Assembly: GCA_001692895.1 (NCBI GenBank)
Contig: KV748212.1
Span: 496,001 to 560,000 of the forward strand
DNA: 64,000 bases
Source: Cenococcum geophilum 1.58
Lineage: Eukaryota; Ascomycota; Dothideomycetes; Gloniales; Gloniaceae
Reading direction: 5' to 3'
Part shown: piece by piece, positions 56,430-64,000 of the stretch
Position numbering within the stretch: the stretch's first letter is position 1
How the letters are laid out: the number at the start of each line of letters is the position of its first letter
Made by a program: the position numbers and the translations under genes
The notes under the pieces: generated by a model
Told to the model about the DNA's origin: nothing
What the model saw: only the letters and a program-made list of their open reading frames with translations
The model's database searches: none

Positions 56430-58580
56430 CTAAACATCTCTCTCCGCAGCCATCCCACTCCTACTTCCCCCCTCACCCACTCTCGCACCCCGCACCTCCG
56501 CGACTGGCCTCATCTTCTCCCCAAACGCCTCCAGCGCATTCATCGCCTCCTCACTCCGATTATACCTCCTAAACAGCGCCCAAAACACTAACCCGGCCAC
56601 CAAGCACGCGACTGCCAACCCGGCATACATCCACACCAATTTCGGATCCACCGCCGTCGGCGCCAGCGCCGCGCCCATCGCCGCGCCCCCCGCCGACGTC
56701 AGCAAGAACATGGCCATGACGAATGACTTCATCGACGACGGGGCCTTGGTGAACGCATACTCGATGCCGGTAATGGAGGCGAAGATCTCGCTGAGGCCGA
56801 TTAGCAGGTACGCAGGCGCCTGCGCGGCGACGTGGACGTTGTTCGGCGCGAAGGTACCGTCGGGGAGGCGCGCGGCGGGGCAGGCGGAGGGTGCGGTGTA
56901 GCACGGTCCGGAGTTGTAGATTAGGTGCTGCACGTAGGCCGCGTAGAACATGGCTAGGGAACCGAGCAGGAAGCCCCAGAAGATGCGAGTGATAGGCCGG
57001 AAAGGGATGCCGAGGCGGCGGAGGAAGGGGTAGATGAGGCGGTCCATTATTGGGATGAACAGGATGATAGTGATTGGGTCGATGTTTTGCATTATGTCGT
57101 TTGGGATGCCGTGGAGTTGCATTTGACCAGCTAAACAATGTTGGAGCGGCTTCGTGGATGAAGGTAGGAGATTTGGGAAGGGCAGAGGGAGTATGGCTTG
57201 ATAGGATGAAGTTGGGATGGTTTCTTACCTTGGGAGACGAAGTTGTTTAACATCTGGTTATATGTGACCCAGTAGATTGGAAAGAAGGCAAAGACCTTGC
57301 AAGCAACCAGTGCACGTTTGAGCTCTTCGATGAACAGCTCGTCCCACGGAGTAGCGTATCTGCGTTCGTATTCTTCCTGGTAAGAAGGCTTCGCAGCATT
57401 CAGGTTACCCTTGTTCATAAGAGCAATCCATAGCGCTCTGAAGCAATTCGTGACAACGCTACCCTTTGGTGGTCGAACAACATACTGCTTCCTTCCAGAT
57501 AGCAGAATTGAAAAGCCAACAACGAACATCAAAAGTGGGAGCAGATAGGCGCTCCAGAAACCAACGTTCTTCTCCAATTCAGTAGTGACAATGGCCGAAA
57601 GCGAGCCAATGTTGATACACAGATAGAAAACCATGTAAATTCGTTGGACCGTAACTGCTGGGTCGACGATGACTCGTTCACCGCTTCGAAGAGTTTTTAT
57701 GAAGGGTTTTACCGCGCGGTACTGTTCAGCAATCAGGGGCGAAACGTTAGGCTTGATACCCCCAGTTCCAAGCCCAATCACAATCATGGCGGTAACGAGT
57801 CCACCGTATGCTGCTCCATGTTCAATTGCAACAGGAAGAGATGTCACAAATAAGATGAGGATACCGACCATGTAAATGATAGAGAAGTATACAATAGTAA
57901 GGTATTTCCCGAGGTATTGGTCCGCGACAATAGCACCTGAAGTGTTAAATGTTACCACCCCCATTCGTGCTAATGCAGAACACGGAAAGACATACCGATA
58001 AGAGGAGTAATGTAACACCAAAATTGGAAAAAGTTGGAGAGCGCAGTCGCACCGGATTGATTAAGCCCTGAACGTAGAGCTATCAGTCAAATAGCTCAGT
58101 GAGTTGATTGAGGACAGCAAAGTCCATACCGATAGCTCCAGGAAGTCCATTAGGGTCATGCCTGTTACAGTTAAGAAACTTAGCTATATCAAGATACAGA
58201 GGTACTATAATACCATGAATTAGACATATAATTCTGAAATGGTCCGGAGAGACCATAGTACGCAAACCGCTCGCACAACTCAACAACAGCCACCAGAAAA
58301 GTACTCCAGGGCAGCTTGTCCGAGACTTTACGGAGAGTTTGCTTCTCCTCTTCGGTTATTTCATCGCCATCAAGTGACGACCGACTGCTCGCCCAATCCG
58401 CATCCATTTCGTTCTCTGATTTTCCTAGGCCTCCGGAAATCCTTGAGCCGTTGGCATTTCGAAAGCCCACATCCACAGGATTTTGTCTGTTCTCTAAGTC
58501 AGACACAAAAACTCGCTGTCATTCAAACTTCACATGTGATGGCGTGCTTGGGAAGGTCTACCTCCTAGTGGGAGCTTCAT
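56430..58580 (-). CDS. PTR2/POT-family proton-coupled oligopeptide transporter
   Basis: Exons 58580-58562, 58511-58214, 58161-58130, 58067-57996, 57936-57229 and 57130-56430 join in phase to 609 residues; introns are 50-98 bp. The first 19-base exon is the least certain, but without it there is no in-frame ATG. The PTR signature VELCERFAYYGLSGPFQNYM is in exon 2. The next three splices build SWHDPNGLPGAIGLNQSGATAL and YITPLIGAIVADQYLGKY, and exon 5 carries VFYLCINIGSL. Twelve hydrophobic segments fit the major facilitator fold. It should import di/tripeptides with protons at the plasma membrane. The acidic N-terminal tail (about 70 residues) is typical of fungal PTR2. Expression is likely controlled by nitrogen status; no site seen. 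Confidence 0.92.
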
Positions 58581-59381
58581 CTGCCACACTAAAGTCCCCG
58601 AGTGAACTCAGCTCGACCCCCGAATCTTCTGTTTGGGCGAGTGAAGCATATGCGCCGCGACTTTTTGATGGGACAAAGGAAGGTCGCCATGGCAGAGGCA
58701 TGACTCCAATTTATTGGCTCAATCCAACTTCAACGGTCACCGCGGTGCGGGCGTACAAGTAATAACGAGAGGTTGCCATGCAACAGCCCATAGGTCCAGC
58801 CGTCATGGATTGCCGTTGTGATGCTGGATAGATAAAGTGAGTGTCGTGTCGTTTGTGGATGCGTGAGACGCGGCTCGCCAGACCCCTGCTTTGTTCTCAG
58901 CCTTGCGCAAGCAAATCCGGGAGTCGCTTCTCCACCCAATAATCGTGACCGGCTGACGAGCGTCACATGCAGAGTCCGATTTCGACGGCCCACGTCTACT
59001 AATAATTTAAATATAATTAAGCCTTACTAGCCGTATATAAAGAGGGCTACTACGCGTAAGGGAGCGTCGTAGTACAGAGAGATCTTAAGTAGTAGAGGAT
59101 TTAGGCTTAGATTAAGCGGATTATTAGGTATATCTAGAAGTCATTAAGCTTAAAGGAGGTAATAAGCATAAGGACGGTGCTATAGAGGCACTAAGACGCT
59201 TAAAAGTACCTAAAGCGGGAGAGGACGAATAGACTTTTAAGCGCACCTCCGTAGTTTAACCCTTCGACCTTAACCTCCAACCAGTTCCTGCTGAATCTTT
59301 TCTATGGCTCTTCTTCACCCTTGACATCCCCCGAAACTATCCTGTCCTTACATTATCGATGATAATAAACACCTAGCCATT
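58581..59381. other. Intergenic with RIP-like AT-rich block
   Basis: 58.6-58.98 kb is the PTR2 promoter. 58,990-59,260 is AT-rich with many TTAAG/TAAGC words and stops in all frames, like the transposon remains at the window start, but too short to classify. Confidence 0.5.
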
Positions 59382-60212
59382 ATGGGATTTCATGGACCAA
59401 TCTCCAAAAATGCAGCCCACTCTACCGCCTGGGACACCGTCCTGCCTTCACGCGCTTTCTCCCACCACAAAATCCCCCACGTTCTCTGGGGCGACTTTTT
59501 ATGGGCCGCAGCCTTCCGAATCCCTACCTCATGTCTCCATACTATATACTTTGTAGTGCCGAACGACCGTGCCGATGCAGCGGTGAAGGCTATCTCCACT
59601 GACCTCCCCTGCTATTAGCGCTCCCAGCGACGCAGCTAGGACTTTTAGGCTCGAGCGGTCCTGCCGACTTTCTAGATATTCCGGTACTGAAGTATATGCA
59701 ACCCCGTATCGGTGTTATCCCTGGGGATCCAGTCGCGTTTGATCCGACAGATATGGCGCGTACTACCACGATAGAGTGCGACCACAGCTCCATCCCGGTG
59801 CCAACGTTGCCAGGCCTACTCGACCTATGCGCCGATATATTCCGTATCTACTCACCGCGGCTACCGAACCACCTTGGCATAATGGACTGGTTCCTAGGAC
59901 GCACAATGGCGGATACATAGCGTGAGTATGAGCGTAAGCTCGCGCTTTGCGAATTAGCGAACCTAGCTGAGTGTTATACTCTATTGTACTGCTTCCGGAA
60001 GGGGGAGAGGGGTAGTCGGTGGACTTCTATTGGGGAGTTGCCGGAGAAATACCGCCAGATTGCTGAGTGCATGCTGCCCGAGAACGGCAGGCGCTTCCTT
60101 GAACAACTTTGTGGATTCAGGGAAGTATCGGTTTCCCGAGGATAGTGACGATGATGTTGAGGATAGTGGATGGGAGGATGATGAAGATGAGGTTCTTGAT
60201 AACTATGGTTAG
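59382..60212 (+). pseudogene. Nucleotidyltransferase-like fungal accessory gene, degraded
   Basis: The first frame starts with an ATG and carries KIPHVLWGDFLWAAAFRIP and IYFVVPNDRADAAVKAIS, then stops after TDLPCY. The next readable piece is in another frame (GPADFLDIPVLKYMQPRIGV, 59,650-59,920), a stop follows TMADT, and the sequence resumes with SRWTSIGELPEKYRQIAE and MLPENGRRFLE. The order fits a family of uncharacterised fungal proteins with a nucleotidyltransferase-like N-terminal half. At least one frameshift and two stops make it a pseudogene. The acidic 60-codon frame at its end is probably a shifted tail. Confidence 0.6.
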
Positions 60213-60689
60213 ACAGCGACTGGCTTGACTTTCTCCGTGCTATAATACTGTATATAGCGCAGAGCGCCTCGTTGCAGGGAATCTGATCAACCAAATCACC
60301 GATTCGCTAGTCCACAATCTCATGCGTCAACATTTTACTTCATCCATATATACAAGAAGCATAAGAATACATACATGCATTAGGCAGCACAGCTGCGCTT
60401 AATCCTAGTCGAAAATCAAACCAAGGCGAAAAATTAGCAGCTGAACACCAAAGCCATGCTGCGATGCCAAAAACCTCGCTCCAAACTCCACATCATGAAA
60501 CCATCCATTCCATTCCCTCTTTTACCCAAAGCGATAAGAGTGAGGCACAACGCTGGCTTGGTCATTCCCACATCTAATTTTTAGATGGTGTGCTCCTTTC
60601 GTCACCGTCACCTCATGTCGACCTGAATCAGGTTGTCTTGTCACCCCGACTCAGCTACCTCCATTGACTCAGTCATTGACTCGGTCACC

Positions 60690-60840
60690 TACCCCTTGTT
60701 TCTATTGCTACCCCCCTCCCCCCTTCTCTTTCTTATTTCCTACACCTTCCTCATGTATATATAGAGGCTCTAGAGCCACCATTCAATAGACAGAGTCCTC
60801 ATTCTTTTCTTACAATCGGTGCACGGACTACCGGTCGACA
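60690..60840 (+). repeat. LTR-like fragment, copy 2
   Basis: Shares ordered blocks with 27590-27739, ending GGTCGACA at 60840. It ends only 18 bp before the App1-type gene stop codon, so it sits in that gene's 3' flank. The left boundary cannot be fixed by eye; related C/T-rich sequence begins near 60,590. Confidence 0.6.
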
Positions 60841-60858
60841 CCTCATCTACTCGATCAC

Positions 60859-62422
60859 TTACAGAAGCAGCATCATAGCCGCCACCAATGCAACCACAAA
60901 GCTAACCGTGGCGCTCGCCTTCATCCTGCCCGCCGCACCGTGTATGCCAAGCGCCTCATCCTGGATTCCGAATGTAACGTTCTGCATAATACTCTGATTC
61001 AAGCAGTTCCCGCCGAGGATATCGAGGTTCGTTAGGTCATTCGGATTCAAGAAGAACATGTAGCTGCGGTTGTTCAAGCCTTGGAACTTGCTCGTGTCAT
61101 ACGGGAACTTGTCGCCGGGATCCGTGGCGCTGGTGTTGCGCAGGAAGATGCACTGTACCTGGTTGGGGTAGTCGTGCGCTAGCTGTGGGTAGTCAGACAT
61201 GACGTCCGAGTTGGAAGTGTCGGCGATTAGCACGAATTTACGCTGCGGGAACGTCTGAAAGATCTTCTGGAGGAGGAACATGCGGATAGAAAGAGTGGCG
61301 CTGACATCGGAGAAGTTGAGTGGCCGTGTGTCGAAGGAACCGCCTGGGTAGGTCTTGTAGATGAAATCCATATAGTTCCTGGTTATCTGTTCCGGGGTGG
61401 TTGTGAGGTAATGGAAGTGAGTGGAGTTTGGCAGTGAGCGTGACCAGTTAGCGTAGATATCGGGCATGTTCTCCCAGGACGTGAAAGGGCGCGCAAAAGA
61501 GTTCAGCAGACCTTCTTTCGGCTCGTAAATTTTGGTTACACGCAGAATATCATCAATATCCGAGATAAAGGTTAGACCAGTAGGTGGAACAAGGTACGCA
61601 GTTGCGTTACCCATTATGGATCCGTTCGCGTAGACGTTCAGGCGCTGTATCTGGTCCGTCCCATTACCAGCTAGGAGACCACCACCAGAGACGTTTTGGA
61701 TAGGCACGAAGGCGTCAAAATCACCTTCTACAGTTGTTTCATAGGGAAATGTAATGTTCTGAGAACCTCCTGGAGGTGTAATTGCGCTGGGGGCTGTTTC
61801 GAGATGAAAAGACACATTTTGATTCGCTTGCTGCACAACGAATATCTCGGCCGTCAAGTTACGAGCCTGATCTTGCTGCGAAGCAGGCAAAGACGTAATA
61901 TCAGTGCCAAGTCATTGAGTTTCGATGTCGTAAGATTCGGCATTTTATAAACATTACCGTGGAATCGCACGTTCCAACCCTGATCCGTCCAATTGGCGTA
62001 AGGTGGTATATTTAGGACTTGTGTTGGTGTTGCAGCAAGGTCGCTGTCGGATATACCAAGGGAACTTTGGACTTGGGAGCCGGTTGGAAACCCTTGGAAG
62101 AAATTGGGTACGCCTGAAGACCAATATTAGCTCCGAATGTTTGCTATGATCTTGACACGGTAAAAGACATACCAGAGATAACATATGAAGGTATATCCGA
62201 GCCCAATGCTGTTAATACGGAGCCAACATCACTCTCAATATCTGATAGAATGTTCCTTCGCTGGTAGCTCCGGGTAGAGTCGCATTGGATGACAGCGGGC
62301 GTGATGACTGGAGCTGGAGCTACCACGTGCACAGGTAGAACAGTAGGAGCTGGTATGGCGACAGCAGCCGCGATCCCGCTGCACGCCGCCAGCAGCAACA
62401 ACTGTTGTTGTTTCTGAGCCAT
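60859..62422 (-). CDS. Secreted, probably GPI-anchored App1-type phosphatase (DUF2183), apparent frameshift
   Basis: Exon 1, 62422-62173, encodes a signal peptide (QQQLLLLAACSGIAAAVAIP) and linker. Exon 2 starts at 62113 (GVPNFFQGF) and runs through FHGNVYKMPNLTTSKLNDLA. There the family match jumps frame to LPASQQDQARNLTAEIFVV, so one base appears missing near 61,905. The catalytic segment FISDIDDILRVTKIY matches the App1 D-x-D-x-T/V phosphatase motif. SATVSFVVALVAAMMLLL at the C-terminus is a GPI-attachment signal, and many N-x-S/T sites fit an extracellular protein. Yeast App1 is a phosphatidate phosphatase; secreted fungal relatives are uncharacterised. It is either a recent pseudogene or carries a sequence error. 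Numbering covers the whole span. Confidence 0.75.
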
Positions 62423-63318
62423 CGTGAGGGGTTTCTGGAGCTCGAGGAAGGGCAATCCTTGCCTGTAGCCTTGCTCGTAGCTTTGCCTGTAGTGACCGAA
62501 GATTAAAGATTGAAGATGCTCTAAACTAGGAACGAGCGATTGACACAGATAGACAAAGCTGGAATAGGAACGTTAGGATATTAAAGGGCGGGAGATTTTA
62601 GGAGTCGTGTGAGATGCCCTGCCAAAGTATCAGCAAGGGTCCAGCAAACAAGGAGCTGGGCGATCCTCGACGTCATTCGTACCAACTTTTCCTAGCCAAG
62701 TCCCTGCGCCACGCCCCGCAGAATGACTGCATCACTGTGGATATTATTATAACGCCATTACGCGCCATCTAATTGGAGGGTAGAGAGAAGCCCTTTGGAA
62801 AGCAAGAAACTGAATTTGGGGACGAAACGCGTGATGAAGGTATGTCTGTGGGACGTCCGAAATGATTATGATCAACATACGGGCAGACGTTAATGTGTTT
62901 TGAATTTCTGATTGGCCCCTTCAAGGAAGCAGAGTACCTACGCACATTGCAGCCAATATGTACTCTACGCGTACTTCGGAATGTTTATTCATATAGGAAT
63001 TACTATAGAGCCGACTATTAAAGACTACTGGGGGGGTTTAAACACACATGACAGCCTCATATTCCGGAGTACGGGCACCGAATTTAGCTGATCTGATTGG
63101 TCGATCTTTATCGATAACCTGAGGACCCGAATTAACGTGTCACTAAGCCTGGCTAACTAAGCATAGCAGTTTCCCTAACATCTGCCCCTTCCCGAATGTT
63201 GCTGTCCGCAGCAAGGTGTAGCTAACTAGTTATACAAGAAGTAAAAGCCAACCTCTAGAGCAAGGCACAGTAAGTAGAGTGGAGTGAAAAGAAGAAGCCA
63301 ATCTCAAGTCCCAGCACC
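62423..63318. other. Intergenic with App1-gene promoter and repeat copy B
   Basis: The left 500 bp contain the promoter of the App1-type gene; the right part holds the dispersed repeat copy B and the 3' flank of the helicase gene. No other gene seen. Confidence 0.55.
62963..63140 (-). repeat. Dispersed ~180-bp repeat, copy B (inverted relative to A)
   Basis: The reverse complement aligns end to end with 41831-42012, at about 85% identity by eye, with a few short indels (for example the C7 run). It lies about 180 bp from the helicase stop codon. Confidence 0.85.
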
Positions 63319-64000
63319 CTAGTCCAAGCCAAGACCAAGCGATTCAAAGGTATCATCGTAATTAGGGTATTTCTGCCACATTTCCGCGGTGACAGGAACT
63401 ACTGCTCCTTTGTTCTTTAAGACAGTAATAACCTTGCAAAGCGCAGTATGGTAGGTATGGCTATCGTTAAAGTTCTCTGCGTTCATGATGATCGCCATTC
63501 CGTCGCGTGCACGGCTGACCATAACTGTGACTCTGCCGACCAAGCCCAAGAAACCGATGTTCCCGCTGACAACTGCGTCTACAATTGCGATACTATTTTC
63601 TTTGCCCATATAGCTATCGACGGTGGAGAACTGGACCTGCTCAAGATGCGGTGCGATATTAGGGAATCGTCGAGCTGCGTCTTCGCGGGCAAAGCCGGCG
63701 AGTTGCAGTTGCCCTTTGTAAGGTGTGATGTAGGTGATCTCGCGACCCGGAACGCCTTTTCGCAAAAGGGTAGTGATGCAGTGCATCGAGACGACACATC
63801 CTACGCGGTTATACTTAGACATCGCCTTGTTGACTTGGGCTTTAGCACCGAGGATATCGAAGAGGACGATCGGGTGTTGCGCGTCTAGAACCGTGTGTAC
63901 AAAGTCGAGGAAGTGCGCGCGATATCCCTGGCGCATGAGGGCAGTGTCTGAGGCGACGATTCGGTTTTCGCCGTAAATTACGTCTAGCACCTTTATGAAC
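63319..64000 (-). CDS. Superfamily 1 (Upf1-like) helicase, C-terminal part, truncated by window end
   Basis: The frame is open to the window edge, so at least 227 C-terminal residues are present (start lies beyond 64000). Helicase motifs are in order: ITPYKGQ (motif IV), FSTVDSYMGKE (motif V region, usually VDxFQGxE) and RVTVMVSRARDGMAII (motif VI, SRAR). These belong to the AAA_12/Upf1-like RecA2 domain. The C-terminus (FESLGLGLD) is hydrophilic. Fungal genomes carry expanded sets of such helicases, often near repeats; substrate unknown. The catalytic RecA1 domain with Walker A/B is not in the window. Confidence 0.85.
   Translation of the reverse strand, partial: FIKVLDVIYGENRIVASDTALMRQGYRAHFLDFVHTVLDAQHPIVLFDILGAKAQVNKAMSKYNRVGCVVSMHCITTLLRKGVPGREITYITPYKGQLQLAGFAREDAARRFPNIAPHLEQVQFSTVDSYMGKENSIAIVDAVVSGNIGFLGLVGRVTVMVSRARDGMAIIMNAENFNDSHTYHTALCKVITVLKNKGAVVPVTAEMWQKYPNYDDTFESLGLGLD

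Noticed and set aside
58189-58506. PTR2 start at 58506
   Set aside because: The codon there is GTG; an upstream 19-base exon with ATG at 58580 joins in phase.

Overview
The window is nuclear DNA of a filamentous ascomycete (Pezizomycotina; a more precise placement is not supported). Genes carry short introns of about 45-140 bp with GTRNGT donors and CTAAC-type branch sites. The gene set is typical of moulds: RTA1, Zn2Cys6 factor, GH128, secreted HNH nuclease, HET relics and PDDEXK family. AT-rich blocks hold transposon remains whose stop codons look like CAA to TAA changes, as expected from repeat-induced point mutation (RIP). Three isolated Ns (14320, 22767, 36098) show a draft assembly. No CRISPR array, tRNA or rRNA was found. 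All coordinates for spliced genes are my own exon joins, checked for reading phase.

Left part: 1-3.4 kb is a RIP-degraded LINE relic followed by minisatellites. Then come an RTA1 membrane protein (4.4 kb), a convergent Zn2Cys6 factor (5.9-7.2 kb), a secreted GH128 glucanase (9.7-11.1 kb), and cullin-3 divergent from the mitochondrial Hsp70 co-chaperone ZIM17 (13.6-17.5 kb). Between 18.1 and 22.1 kb lie three broken genes in a row: a protein kinase, a DUF1772 protein and an Sfk1/Frag1-type membrane protein. Two conserved genes of unknown function and a secreted HNH nuclease follow (22.2-26.5 kb).

Centre: a CwfJ/Drn1 splicing-related protein and the 2663-residue rRNA-processing factor UTP20 share a 149-bp divergent promoter (28.2-38.2 kb). 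Next are a 797-residue PD-(D/E)XK-like protein beside a dispersed repeat (39.1-42.0 kb), a DsbA/FrnE-type oxidoreductase, and a Cys-rich single-pass membrane protein. Mitoribosomal protein bS18m (missed by simple ORF calling because it is split into three short exons) is divergent from a mitochondrial PPR protein (45.7-49.3 kb).

Right part: HET-domain relics (49.5-51.6 kb), an LPLAT-family acyltransferase with a long Lys/Pro-rich tail, a 172-residue unknown protein, a PTR2 peptide transporter, a nucleotidyltransferase-like relic, an LTR-like fragment, an App1-type secreted phosphatase with an apparent frameshift, and the 3' part of an SF1 helicase cut by the window end. A ~180-bp repeat occurs next to both the PDDEXK gene and the helicase in inverted orientation, with a third diverged copy at 8.4 kb.

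The housekeeping genes are intact. The accessory genes (kinase, HET, nucleotidyltransferase-like, DUF1772) are mostly decayed. The most unusual item is the intact PDDEXK gene and its repeat. I found no complete, clearly novel multi-gene system.
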